Both the position numbers and the translations under genes were made by a program. A stretch of DNA of 64,000 nucleotides from Nymphaea colorata (lineage: Eukaryota > Streptophyta > Magnoliopsida > Nymphaeales > Nymphaeaceae), in assembly GCF_008831285.2 (NCBI RefSeq), contig NC_045149.1, positions 17,933,035 through 17,997,034 on the forward strand, read 5' to 3'. Positions within the stretch are counted from its first letter, which is position 1. Every line of letters begins with the position of its first letter. Shown one piece after another: positions 13,540 through 26,869 of this stretch. The notes under the pieces are model-generated. The model was not told the origin of the DNA and did not search any database. It saw only the letters and a program-made list of their open reading frames with translations.

Positions 13540-14160
13540 GACCCGATCCGCGGAACCCTTCCACGTTTCGGAATTTGCGCGCGCGCGGGAGATCAAGAAG
13601 GATGAAAAGCCTCGCTGTCGCATTGGCTTCCCCTTTCATCCTCCTCTTCTTCCTCTCTTCCCTTCAGTTCGCCGTCCGTCCGATTTCTCATCCCCTCTCC
13701 GTCGTTCTTGCCCGATTGATCCAAGCTTTTTTCAAGTCTGTGTTTCACCGGGACGCGAACTCCGAATCCGCTCCCTCTCTTGTTTGCCGTTGCCCCGGGT
13801 GTCTCGTTTGCTCTGCTATTGAATACCTCGTTTTATCGCTTTCATAGTCGCCGATCAAGGATTCCGCCATTGTCCTTGCCTCGCTCCTTTCCTCAGGCAG
13901 TTTAATTTTATCCCTAACTGTCTTTTATTTGGGTTCTCCATTTATAGACGGTGAGCGTGACTGTTTACGTCTCCGTGTGTGTTGATTTGAGCTTTGTTCG
14001 ACGGAAGAGGACGAGATCGAGCCTCATTTGAGGGATTTTGGGGCCAAAACCGTCGAGATAGTGAGGGTTTTGGCGGCGACTTTTCGGTTCAGGAGAACTG
14101 CGTTACGTGTTCTGGTTGCGGTTGTCGGTGAGCGTCTACGGGCGATTTGTCCACACGGTA
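13540..14160 (+). promoter_or_regulatory. Candidate promoter and 5' leader of an unidentified transcript
   Basis: The region is GC- and CT-rich, unlike its AT-rich surroundings, which is typical of plant promoters and 5' leaders. At 14157/14158 the sequence CACACG then GTATTTCG, followed by a T-rich tract, looks like a donor opening a leader intron. An ATG at 13602 begins an 81-residue frame ending at 13847. It starts MKSLAVALASPFILLFFLSS, which resembles a signal peptide, but the rest has no family features. No downstream exon could be tied to it. A non-coding transcript, an upstream ORF or a remnant promoter are all possible. Confidence 0.3.
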
Positions 14161-17100
14161 TTTCGCTATTGCTTAGATGTTCTGCGATCTCATTGTTTGT
14201 TTTATTCCATTCTCTTCCCTTGTTGTTTTTTCTTTTCCTCTTTGTAATTTGTTTCAGTTATAGATCATTTTCGCTAGCCTGGAATTTCTATTTTAGTGAG
14301 TGTATCGTTCGATTTTAGTGTGAGCAACTAAAAATGACCTTGAAAAATTTGCGTTAGTATTTGTTGCTGACAATCACTATGACCTTTAATTTAACAAAGT
14401 ACGAATATGTGTTACTATTTACTGTTTCGTTTACCTATTGATAAGCAATACGAACTTTCGTTGTTGAAATGAACGAAACGCGAATTTTATTCCGGCTTTT
14501 GTCCTAATCCTCGGTTTGTTCCATTGTTAATGTAAATTATTTTGCTTTATTACCTGTTTTGTAGTGGTTATTGTGGATTGCACGTGCTAGCATTTAAAGA
14601 CGGGAATTTTCTAGTGAAATCACTCGGACGCTTTTAACTAGTATACTTCTTCGAGCACGTTAAATTGCACCACTTTGTCCAATGTTCTAAGAATCGGCAT
14701 GGATAGACCAAGTTCAGTCTAATTGTTGGCAAAGCAATTTGATTCATCGATTGATACAGTAAAATGTTGTATGCCGATTCATAACTCAATCACTGAACGG
14801 CAGCCTAGGAGATTAGATTAAGTTTTCGATTTTTACAGCATCGATTGCATATCTTGATCTTGAAAATTGCAATGTTAAATGAATATTTCACTAAGGCTAT
14901 TGAAATGAGCGGCCACGGGCAACCAGAGGGGAATACTCTCGTACAAGACAACAATTTGCAGCAGCATGGCTTGGTAGTTTACAGGGAGCAGAAACAGAAG
15001 GACGTGATGTGCCACTAAGGATTCATGACTGAAGAAGAGAAAATGCCTATATCGAGGTCCCCCCAAAGAGGCAAAACGAGGCTATAGTAGGAGGGGGAGA
15101 GAAATATCCCGCTGGTGGCGACCTAACTTTTGAAGGAATCAAATACACAAACTAATATTTGAATATCTACGTTTAGGCAGATCGAACTAAGCTATATATC
15201 ATGCCAAAAAGACGGTTAAATATTATTAATTTTATTTTCCTGTTCTTTTTTTTTCCATTTTTTTAGCTAATTATTAATGTTATCTGATCACGATCCCTTC
15301 TAGGTGAATGTTATTTTTATTTTATTTTGTTTAGTTCCTCTAAGCACATTATCCATTCGGGGCAATAAACTTGATGGCATGAGTTTGAAGGTACACATGC
15401 TTTTCCTAGTTTTGGAGCTCAAGATCTAGAACTTCATTTATCTTTGGTATTTTTCGTGAGTATATCCCTAGATTTTATTGTATGCCTTCTAATTTGCCGC
15501 CAAGCTTGTATGTGAATCTTACTAAATTAGTTGTCTTCCACAAGAATTATTGGTTTTGGCTTTATTTAGTTGGCAACTTGGCATCTCTGTTAGTAATGGT
15601 ACTGTTAGCCTGTTTCAACTCATGCTGTTTGCAACATTAATTGATTTTGTACTGATATTGAATTGTTGTCTAAGGCCTTGTGGCTACAGTGTTGTCTTCT
15701 TATAGGAGAAATATGATTGTTCGCAAGATTCTGTTTTTTGCCTCCCGAGTATTTGCAATTCTCACTTAACGATACTGATGACATTTATTTTCTCTAATGA
15801 CATGTCTATGTCTATACTTAATGCTCGGAGCATATCTGCTTTGCGTTAAGGCTTAGAGGAAGATTTTCTTGGTGAGGTTAAGGGAGGAGAACTGGTGCCT
15901 TTACACCTAGAAACAACCAGAACAGCAAATGAAAAACATGCTGTTTATTGCAAACTTGAGGTGTTAGAAATTCCTAAATTAGGATAGCTTAAAAGCTGTT
16001 TTCCTTTGTTGGGATTCAATACTGGAAAGAATACTGGAAATCTATTCCCCAAGTTATCTTTTTTTCGTGCTCCCATATTTATAAGGAGGAGTTCTTAGTC
16101 TAAATTTTTGTTTTTGTTTTTTCTTTTCTCAAATTTCCCATCAGAATGCTTATTCATGAGACAAAAGAATAAAATGAGAACCTGTTCATTCGCGAAACAA
16201 ACCTGGAGGTTAAGGTATGCTTGATAGTAATTGAAATAACCAGCAGTCCATGGTGGTCAGCAGAGCCAATTAGATCGCTACTTGATTCTACTTATAAAGG
16301 TTAAACGCCAAAAAGCCACAATTTGCTTGCCAGTGTATCATCAACAATATATTGACACCCATTGTAGTGGTTCATAATGCTGTGTCATACAAGGTGAATG
16401 CATGTCAATTGGTAACATGTCCTAAAATTTCACCAGATAAGAAAAAATTGTTTGTCAAGGCTCAGACAGCTTACGATCGTAGTTAGTGGAATCCCGTATG
16501 CATTGCATGACTGCTACTGCAAACATAATGTCTAAATGCCTTCTTGTTGGTCCCCAAAATTGATCATGTATTCTATCTTTCTTATAGATATCTGATTTTA
16601 TTTCATCCACAGCCAGCTATCTTCTTGTTATGTTAGTGCTATTTTTTCGCTCACCAATGCAGTTATAGTCTGATGTCTCTCTGTATGTGGTGCAGTTTAT
16701 GAGAGATACTCCCTTTTTTGGCACTTCTATACGAAATAACCCCCTTCGGTTTAGATGCTGTGATCAAATTGGCTTCCATGACCTTCTGACTCAAAAAACC
16801 AGTTGAACGGGTGATGGCCAATTCCTCTATGCAGTATTTGTTCCTTTGATTTTTCTCTTGTTGGGCTATGTTCTAATTGTGCAGGGGCGCAAACTATTTT
16901 TTCACAGGATGGTGGCCAAGATTAGAATGTCATAAATTAAGGGATGCAAGATGTTAACCTTGGTCCGCTAAATACACTGGGCTTGTATCCAGATCGGGTG
17001 CAGAAAGGAAACTGGTAAAAAGGCTCGTAACAACTACTGACCACTTTGCAGTCACAAAGGTATATGACGTCTTTTTTCAGTCAGGCTTTTGGTAAAGGTC

Positions 17101-20100
17101 CTGCTTAGTGAGATCCCGTCTCGTGCAGTTATTGAAAAGAGATCTTCTGGGAGAAGAAACCACATTAGCTGTGAGTCATCCTAGCTATCGTGACAATTGA
17201 CCTCCTTTGTAGTTGTTGCAAGTTGAACCACTTCGTCAGCTGGACAGAAGCATTGTTAACGTAGAAAAATGAAATAAGTTGGGTTATGTGTCAGCAATTT
17301 TCAGTAGTTCGAGGGGGTTAACTGGAGGTGATAGTCTTGATCTTCTCCAGTACGTAATTACTTGGCAAATATTTGAGATATTCATCGAAGGTGATGTTGG
17401 AATTGCTGATTTTTCTGCTTAATTTTGCAGGATCTCAACGATGTGCCTAAAAAATAACCACTCTAACTCTAGATATATGCTATTTGGTCTGTCTCCCACG
17501 GTCACAATCAACTGGACTGTCCTCTCAGAGCTAATCTGCGCTACTGAATCAAGCAGGACGATTCTCTGTTGTCGTAATTCTGGTGGTGGTGATCTACAGG
17601 TGCATTTTAACTTCACTTTCTTCTCAAATGTTGCAAAATGGCATTCTATTCAAGTAATTATTTCTTAGCAGTTATAGTGTTATACACACAAACACACTTT
17701 TAATAGAGAGAGAGAGAGAGAGCGCACATTGGCTGATATAAATTCCTATTAGGCGAATGCAGATCAGGTCACTTGGTGCTGCTTGGAACTTGCCCATGAG
17801 AGACCATACTTTTAAAAAGTTTAAATTTTAGTACTTATTCCAGCTTTTAACCATATTGATGTAGTCAGGTTCCAAAATCAAGAGTAATATTTTTTAGAGA
17901 ACACACTCTTAACATTTTCACTAAACGTCCCCACAACAAAGCTGTTAGGAAGGCAACAACAACAAACCAATCGTCCAGGGAAAAGTTCACAAAATAGACA
18001 GTAGGTACCCAGAGTTGCATTCTCAAATCAGCCAGTTTGAATGTGTGAATGAATTATTTTATAATGTACACATTTTGAAAATGGTATTAGTTTTAAATAG
18101 AAAGCCTGCTTTCTACAATTGAACTCGGCTGGCTCTGACAGATTAAGTATATGAAAAACACCTTCGAAGTAATCTTACTGAATCAGATGTAGCAGGTAGG
18201 CATTTGCTTAGCCCAGTTTATTGGAGGAGGATAAAGCTTTGGTGAGAACGTGGTTGGCCTGAGCCTCGGAACATAATCTTATCTAAGTCGCGGCCGTTCT
18301 TGTTAAGAAATCTATTGCGCATCTAATTGCCATGGATACGATGAGCAATCCCGCATAGTTAAGTCATCATAAGATGATATCTCATATAAGCAATAAACAA
18401 GTACGAGAACTGATGTCAGCCATCTAATTTTACTAAACAAATGATTATGAAGGTTGTCATGTAGAGGAGAAAAGTGAGTTAGCCCCTTTAACTTTTGTGA
18501 CTGAGGACTCAAGATAAAACGTCAGTAGATGTCTACCTTTTTTTTTTTTCCCTTCAAACTGTTTTAAGAGATAAAGAACCGGTAAGGTTGAACCTTGACC
18601 TGACTTTAGTATAAAAAAGGTACTTCCATTCATGGTATGCTACACATTCCTGCCTTATCATGAGAAGATCTGCAATATGGAGCTTTGTCCTTCTAGCAGA
18701 ACCTGGGGATTCTCGAGTTAGTGTTCGGGCTGCAAAGGTTTGTCTGTCTTCTACAAAATTCACACCGCGATCAAAAAGGTAATCCTTGTCTACCTTCTGA
18801 TAGGCTACGGAGTTTTATAGCCGTCTTCTACAAAATACACATCGCGATTAAAAAGGTAATCCTTGTCTACCTTCCGATAAGTTACTGTAATTATTCTGAT
18901 TTGTGAATCATAGCGTATTAGCTGAAAAAGTTAGGATGATCCTTAGTGCTCTCACATGGAAACGTTTGTATTTTAGGAGCCTTATATTGGTGGGAAAATT
19001 ATCATTATATTTGTGTAACCGTCCTAATTGGATATCTCATAAAACTAATTGCGAGGATGTGATCTTCAAATCAATGTTAATAAACATTTCATAGACGCCT
19101 GAATTTGAGGACTTAAAACAATTAGCGGTCCGAGGTCTTTCGGCTAATATAAATCGTTTTTTCTCTTCAGCATGGATCTCCAGCTCTTGAATTATTAAGA
19201 TTATATTTGTTCGGCATGTTTCGCGAAAATCATCCTCCCAATGAGACGTTAAGCTAATTTTTCATAAAATGTCTGGTGTCCACGACCAATTATCTTTAGG
19301 AGACTGCCCTTTTCATAAACAAAAGAAGAAGCTCTTGCTTTGTAGTTCTTTTGAGTCCACAAAATTAGCTGAACTTGAACGCCAAAACTTGGTGACCCAT
19401 TTTAGCTGGTTCATATCATCGGAGGAAGCACCTCACTTCGAGCACCTTGAGGTCTGCCAATCCTAAGCTGAACTGCGTACTTTTTTTTTCACAAAAAAAG
19501 AACTATCTTCTTCCAACATGGCAGAAAGAGCTGTACTACTTTGTACTGCAACATTGGCAGTGTACTAACCTTTTTCCAAGTTCAACTTAACTAACCAAAT
19601 TATTCAATCACAACATAAACAATTCAATAATGCCACCCCAGTTACAATTATTGCTCATGCACTTGCATTTTACAACTTAACTTTTCAAATTTTCTGGGAA
19701 TGCGCGATTTCTAGGTTTAAAATATTCTTTTGTGAACTCAGCTTGTAAGCCCAAAGAATTTTGATGAATGAATTTAGGCTTTTGTAAGATCTAATTTAAT
19801 ACCTAAAACTCACCGTCTCTTACATGTAAAATTTACACTCATCTGTAAGCTTGCTTAGTGCTGCTTCTTATCTTTTTTAATAACAGGAAGCCTTTTTGAG
19901 GACCCAGCCACTCGAACGGTTCTGCTGTTAAGAGGTAATGACAACCGTTTCACAATACACTCGAATATATGCATTTTACTCGATACGCTTCTGAAAAATG
20001 CAAAACAGTTCTTAGTAGTGTCACTTCACAAAAATTACTGTTTTCACATTTGAGTTTCATTGACTAGACCTCGTATATATAATTTACATCATCTTTTAGT

Positions 20101-22712
20101 GCAAAGCAAGAGTTGGATCGTGTGAGTTTGATGTGCACGCATTAAACTTTAATTGCTCTTGAAAATCAGTGGAACTAGTACTATATGCTAGTTTCATAAG
20201 TAAATCATATTTTTACATAAAAAATTGTTTACAAGACGGCCTTTGTTAAATAAGTTATGCTCAGGCAGAACTTTCGAATTTGATTGAAACTATTCCAATG
20301 ATTTATAATTGATTGTAGTAGTTGATTCTTGGACACATATACTTGGAGTCTTCTTTACAATATACATATATAGATGTGTATATTATTAAACATTAAATAT
20401 TAATGGAAAGAGTTTTATGTAGCATGCGCCTCAAAGCAGATCGGTTTTAATTGGAAATCTAGTTCAAAACGGACCTGTTATTTTCGTACTTATGTCATTC
20501 GAATAAAATCTGAATATGCTTGTATCATGCTTTGCTCCCCTTTTAAGATTGTTTTTTTTAATATAAATCATGACTTGAGTTAAAATACATTTTTTTGCAC
20601 TTCATATCACAGTTTATATTAACAAAATTTCCACTTTTATTGTTTCAATAATATCACGAAATTTCTGGTTCTGTTTCAAGAATACTTAATTGAGTCTATT
20701 TGGATTAAAATTCTGATTTAATCCGAGTATTTTGGACAACGCTTTGGGTTATGGATTCCGAATGAATGCGATCCTGTAGCGTCGTTTGTGCGCATGTCTG
20801 CAACAATTAATTAGTTTTTGAAACAATTACTGAAGATGTCGCCATCACCTTCTTCCTATAGCACCAACTTGCAGAATAAACAAGAACTGGCTTTTGACTT
20901 CAGTTTCTGCACGCAATGGGACATGAATCATTGATTAAAAATGGAGTACCAAGGGTCCGCTTTGGACGAATTTAAGCCACTTCATGGAGTTAAGATAGAG
21001 AGAGATGATCCTTGTGATTATCTTTTCTTTTTTTTAAAAAGGTTACTGTCTTCAATTTTATGAAATACGCCAATTCCATTGAATGGCTGAAAGAGGAGCG
21101 TTACCAGATTTCTTTTTTCGGTATTTTTGAATATTGTAAGATTGTAGCAGCGTTTGGATGACAAACTGTAAAAGATTGATTTTTTTAATCAGTTTTTAAA
21201 AAACTGGTTTGTGTTTGGGGTAACAGGACCAAACACTTTTTTTGTTAATAACGTGAGGGAAGCTAGATTATTTACTTTCTTTTGAAGTTTTTATCAAAAA
21301 TAAGTTTTGGCAAAACTCATTTTTGGTATCATAGCAATACAACTGCAGTGCCTTTTCAAAGCACAACCACTTGCCACCTCCACAAACGGTTTTCGCGCGT
21401 CATGCAAAGCCCCCTTTTTGTTATTTTAATATATCTTTACTGTTTTTCTAAAGTAAATGTAAAGTTGCACTGCCACAACTGGTTTAGCTAATCAATTGTT
21501 GAATCTGCCCAATTTGCCCAACATATATATCGAACCTCCTTTTGAAAATTCACAACTCGTTTGAAAGCCGAAAATGTAAAGGCTCATTATCATAACTGAA
21601 TCCCACTTTATGAGTGATCATGAACTTGTTCAACTTCCTCCAGGAATTTATTTATTTGTGAAAGTTCTGACCTCACGGTAAGTGCAAACGACTGTTGTAA
21701 AGAGCTGCATCCGGAGTAGTGGTATTGTTTTTCTGAAACACACAGAATATGGCCGTCGTGTCTGCTTGTGTTTCTTTCTGTATTGGTACATTTAGATTTC
21801 TTATTTAAAATTCCAAAAATATTATTTTATTCACATATTTGGATTGGCCGATTCAGAGTCTGTCGGCGAAACCACGTATGGTTGATCTAACCTTGATTAT
21901 GCTTTGCAACCACAACTAACTTTGGAAATGAGGAGGAATGAGGCGAAAAAAGTTCCATCAGAAAGGTGGCTTTGTTTTTATGAATGAAAATTTGGAGCTC
22001 CACTCAAGCGCCTCCGTAACAAGCTTGAACCATCTTTCATAAATCCTATTGCCTTTTTTTTTTTCAGAAAAAACTGGGGCAACTTATTAGGTCCAAAAGG
22101 TGAGAAACGATTTTTTGGTTGCAACATCTCAACAAGACGATCACTGGTTGTTCTTGTCAGCCAATAAAATATTATTTTATTAGTCAAACTATAGATATCT
22201 AGCATCTGCACAGAAACGATACGCTTTTAAGTCCAAAAGCTTGTGTAGTTACACATGTTCTCCATAAGATGTCGAATCAATGGCTTATATATATTTAAAT
22301 ATGCTGTATTTATTAGCAGAAACCAATTTTATGTATTTTTAAAGTATGTATTAGTATTGGAATATTATCTTGTGGCATAAAGCTATAAACACATCCATTA
22401 TTGAATGTGTGAGGAGCAAATATGTCAGTATGTCACACACTACTTATGACTGTCCCGCGCCATGGGGCATCATGAACTTCGAAGGATTAAATTTGTAGCT
22501 AGGTTTGAAAAGGTTATGATTTAATGGTTTTAGGTTATTTTAAATTTGTCAAAAACTATGGAATATAAAATTGAATAGGTGCAGTAGATCTCGGTGAAAA
22601 TTTTCAGGGTTATAATAAAAGGTTGAGCTTTTTCACTTCATTACTGTAGATTTCAGAAAGTTGGCCAGCATATAGTCAGGCAGGCAGTTAACAATAGGAC
22701 TGTATTCAATTA
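14161..22712. other. Long stretch without an assignable gene
   Basis: T-rich, intron-like sequence follows the 13.5-14.2 kb island. One segment, 17431-17598, is bounded by TTTTGCAG and a GTGCAT donor-like site and is open in one frame, but I do not recognise its translation. A 77-bp direct duplication lies at 18744-18897. Around 21150-21250 there is MITE-like sequence (GCGTTTGGATGACAAAC). I see nothing else. The stretch could be a long non-coding or decayed gene driven from the island, but no exon chain holds together. Confidence 0.45.
18744..18897. repeat. Direct tandem duplication, unit about 77 bp
   Basis: Two copies begin CTGTCTTCTACAAAATTCAC (18744) and CCGTCTTCTACAAAATACAC (18821), and both contain AAAAAGGTAATCCTTGTCTA. 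About ten substitutions separate them, so this duplication is older than the one at 6610. Confidence 0.9.
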
Positions 22713-22736
22713 ATTAATTATATATATATATATATA
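22713..22736. promoter_or_regulatory. TA-rich tract in the FIT-like promoter
   Basis: TTAATTAATTATATATATATATATATA ends about 58 bp before the bHLH start codon and is followed by GGGGAGAGAGAACC. It is in a suitable position to act as the TATA region. A plain microsatellite cannot be excluded. Confidence 0.35.
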
Positions 22737-22793
22737 GGGGAGAGAGAACCTAATCTCTCCTAGATCTCAGAGAACTTAATCTAACCTAACTTG

Positions 22794-25700
22794 ATGACTC
22801 TCGTCACAGGATTGGAGGAGGTGCGGCAAGACCAGGAGGACGGTCGGCAGCAGCCACCATGCACCAACAGACTCCCTCTCCTGGAATCTTTACTGCTGCA
22901 GACTTCCTTCGATGTCAGCACGTGCCTACCAGAGACACCCTTCTATGAAGCACCCTTCACCGAAATGGGCTTGGATCAAGAGATCGCCTGTTCCTCCTCC
23001 AATGAAGAGCTCCGCCACCCCGCCCTCCTCTCCTCTTCCAGCAAATCTGCGACCCCATCTCCTCCCTTATCCAGGACTCTGCTTTCAGAGAGAAGAAGGA
23101 GGGGGAGTATGAAACAGAGGCTACTTGCCCTGCGTTCTTTGGTGCCCAACATAACCAAGGTCGTCATTTATTGTGAGAATTTTGTAACTGCAAAGATGGA
23201 AGAAAAAACTACCATTTTGATTGGAAGAAGAAAGAAAAACCTATATACATACTGATGTCGTTTTCTGTCTAGAATTGGTTGCAGATGGACAAGGCTTCTA
23301 TAGTTGGAGATGCGGTGATTTACGTGAAACAGTTGAAGAAGGAAGCGGTGGAATTGTCACAGGAAATAATTCATCTAGAATCTTGCCTACGAGGACGAGA
23401 AGCCTGTCGACTAGATGAGGTTCCCATTCCAAAGCAGGACGATGTTGCGGAGAAGGAATCGAGCAATAGGAAGATAGTGCAGGTAATAGCGAAACTTTGT
23501 GTCCCGTTAACATTTACTCATTTTGTTTGCTTCTCATAATCTCTAAAACATGAAAATCATAAAGTTTGAAATGAAGAAGAAAATTTTTACATGTAAAATC
23601 AGGGGTATCTTTTCTTTTTGGTCATATCAAATTGGCTTCGTTCTTCTTTATTATAGAAAGACGTATTTGTGCTGAAATCTAGTTGTCGTAGAACTGTTTG
23701 TGGAGATGGCCGCTCGTTTGTTCGTTCATCATCTTCATCACTGTCAGTTTCTTTTTCTTCTTTCCAATCAGGTTTTGAAATCTAAATTTATCATCTGAGG
23801 TTTACCTTCCAATGGAAAAGAGAACGACAAACATATTCTCTAATCTTACACTTTCGTCGGGTACTTCCTGCGACAAGCGTATCGTTTGTTGGAGTTAAAA
23901 TATGAACATTGCGCAACTTCGGTACATATCACTTTCCCCTAATTGTTGTATGTGAAGTTATGTGAGATATGACTACAGATTCCAGAAGGGAACTCCGTGA
24001 TCCATTTTGGGATACTAATAGAAAGTCTCGGCAGGGGAATGCCGCTTACTTTTTACCATGATGCGCATCTGTTTGCGTTTTCACTATTACAGCTGTTGGT
24101 AGTCCTGTTTTAAAGTTAATCGTCCTTTGTTTTTCAGAAACATCTATAAAATTACCGCTGTTCTTGCAGACAAGGTCAATTTAGCGTGATAAAATGAATA
24201 GTTTTCAAGACAATGATTTCCAAATACTTAAGTTATCACTATGCTTGGATTGTTGATGCTGCATTATGTTTTCCGGTCCCTCACCAAGGGGATTGTCTGA
24301 GGGAAACGCTAAATTTTAGATGATTCAAAGTAATGCTATAATTACCACCACCTGAGTTTGAAAGCTACTATATTATACTTCGATTCAAACTCCGCCTTTC
24401 CTGAATGTGCTACGTACCGATCATCCGAGTTCTAGTTCTTTATATATGCTGTGCTCCTTAATGACACTTTGAGCATCAACACTCTTGTTGCGCGTACATT
24501 TGCCTCCCTTAGTATCTCTAGTCGCTTTTACTTTCAAATAGTCACGCTTGCCTTTTGCACACCATAATTTTAGTTGCATTTTAGTTCCTTTCATGGGCGG
24601 GCGTGGTGAATTTGTGAGGAGCAAGTTCTTTGTGTGAGAAACATCTTCTTGCATTTTATGTTGCTTCTTATCATAGTAAAAAAATGCATCGCACGCACAA
24701 AATGCTTTAAAGCATAAATATTTCATGTCCACTGCAATAATGAGAAGGTTATGACTGCACTGTTCCCGAATTTTTGAGATCATTAATTGTTTAAAAGTAT
24801 GAATCCATTATACATGAAAAAGATTCTGAGTTCAGCAAACATACATACCCCCGCATGGGAACCTTTCACAGTAAAGAGTTGATTCTCATGCGCGCTTATG
24901 TACTTTCCCGTGCCTGACATTGTTATTTTTTTAAAAATAAAAGACATGTTCTTTCAAGTAATAAATATTTTCTCAAATTTTGCTTGTTCATGCCTCAAAA
25001 GGCCTCTGCACATTGTCACTATTTATTGTTCCTTGAGTTGGTTTTTACGAAGTCAAGTTAAAGGCAAAAAACCCAGTTCCGAAGTGTCATCCAAACGCGG
25101 CCCATAAATTACATCTTGGGAGAAAGGAAAAAATGTCCCTCTCTCACACAATCTCACGCACACATCTACACACGTGGGACATCCACAAAAGAAAACGTGA
25201 ATGCTCTCACCGGTGTCATGTGGTGTCATTTCACCTCATAATACTCTAATCTTTCGTGCAAGTAATGTTAAACTGGTGAGATTGACGATGATGTTTAGTT
25301 GATACCTTGCTGGATGGATTATTTTATTGTGATTAGATATCTGATGGAAAATATTAAATAACTAATAAAATAAGAAAAGGCATGCCGAAAATGGTGCAGT
25401 TAATACGGTATGACAATAAGGGGCCTTATGAATACAGATACATTTCAAAAAATATTTCACGATGATTATGAAATTGTGTTCTTGAAAACAAGGATCACTG
25501 CTCGTATGCAACAGATACGCGTATACATATTTCTCTGTAGTAGTTTATCTTAAAAGTATTTTTTGATTTTTATGCTAAATCGCCATAGACATCCTCGAAA
25601 ATAAAGATCAATTGCTTCCAGAAACAATGGGAAAATATCTTTGCCCACTGCAGAAGTTGAGTCTGGAACGGCCGTATTAATTATCAGAGTGAGCTCACAG

Positions 25701-26869
25701 GTAAGAGTTGTAAGTAGCCTTGCCAGCCAGAGTTTGTACTATAGCATTTTTTTAGCGACGCTTTTCGTCGGAAATATTTTCCTGCAAACATTTAGTTACG
25801 GTGTGACCTTGAAGGCGTCTGAAACTAATCATAACTCGACCTCGGTTCGCTTCTTTCTGCAGATAACTCTGGTCCGCGTAGATAACTGCGAGTTCTACCT
25901 TAAGATCATGTGCAACAGGGCAAAAGGAGTGGTGGTCGGGTTGTTGCAAGTTCTCGAGTCTCTCGAGCAAGTAATCGTTCAGAGCTCAAACGTAACTGCC
26001 GAAGGCGAACATATCAATTTGACTTCTACGATTCATGTGAGTGGTTCTGCTTTATTTCTCGTAGCTCAGTCTTAGCGTGTCTGTGTGCTTAGTGGAAATG
26101 AGGCAAGTGCGGGCTCATATCCAAATGGTAGTCGCTACACATTTTATGCACTTGTGGCAAAGATGCCCCTAAAGCTTACAATTCAATTAGCAGCTTTCCG
26201 TAGGATGGAAAGTAATGACTTTTGCGGGCTTGGATACCTATCAAAATCCAAGCGGAATGATTTGTAATTATGAAAAGTCTACTGATCATAAGCCATAGTC
26301 ATTTTATTCAAAGGTTGTTACCCTTTATGATAACCATCTATCCTCCTTTTGGTTTCTTTTTGTTTAATCTCTCAATTTTCTCACCCGTAGCATAGTTAGT
26401 CCGATAGGAGGTGCTTAAGGCTGTGTGTCTCACGTTTGATTTCCGTGGGCATTACTCTTCTTGAGGGTTGAACTTGAGCATAAGCGTTTTTCCTCCCCCT
26501 TCTCTCTCCGCTCAACTCTTTTCTCCTTCTCCACACGTGCACGCAGGCACATTAAACGTGTTCCATATGTCTACATTTCACATTGCCCGATTATGGCTTA
26601 TGATCAGTACACCGATTTTCGTAACTACAAAACTATTGTGCTTGGATTTTCATGGGCATTCAAGCCCCAAAGAGTCTCTCTCTTCCTTTTTGTGTACGTG
26701 GGTGTACATGTTTTTGTATGTATATACGTACATAATGTGGATTATATAAGATGAGAAACTCTTTGTGCGTCAGGTGGGAGGCAGCGAGGAAATCAATGAG
26801 GCCGCGTTGAAGTTATCGTTGTTGTCCGGTTTCGCTATCCATGGATTCGGTACTCCGGGAATCCTATAG
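22794..26869 (+). CDS. FIT: FIT-like bHLH transcription factor (group IIIa type)
   Basis: Predicted exons are 22794-23159, 23285-23482, 25863-26036 and 26774-26869. All junctions are GT-AG and in frame, giving 277 residues. The start is the first Met after an in-frame TAA at 22782. The basic region and helix 1 (about 94-122) contain SERRRRGSMKQRL, with Glu99 and Arg103 in the E-box-reading positions. Exon 2 opens with MDKASIVGDAVIYVKQLKK, the helix 2 hallmark of FIT (FER). Exons 3-4 (189-277) form the C-terminal ACT-like region, including EFYLKIMCNRAKGV and LESL. The split right after PNITK and the four-exon layout match FIT. In known plants FIT dimerises with Ib bHLHs in root nuclei and activates iron reductase and the IRT1 transporter. 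The first 90 residues lack the conserved N-terminal block of FIT. A related IIIa bHLH is the alternative. Confidence 0.87.
23483..25862 (+). other. Intron 2 of the FIT-like gene (2.4 kb)
   Basis: The intron is unusually long beside its 124-bp first neighbour. It is AT-rich. The longest open frame is on the minus strand (24421-24783, 120 residues, Lys- and Cys-rich) and resembles no family I can name. Sequence around 25200-25260 repeats the GTGTCATGTGGTGTCAT motif. No transposon ends could be fixed. Confidence 0.6.

Noticed and set aside
19269-19466. Frame with LSLGDCPF, which recalls dehydroascorbate reductase exon 1
   Set aside because: Only six residues agree. The active-site context SQRVLLTLEEK is absent and no other DHAR exon is nearby.
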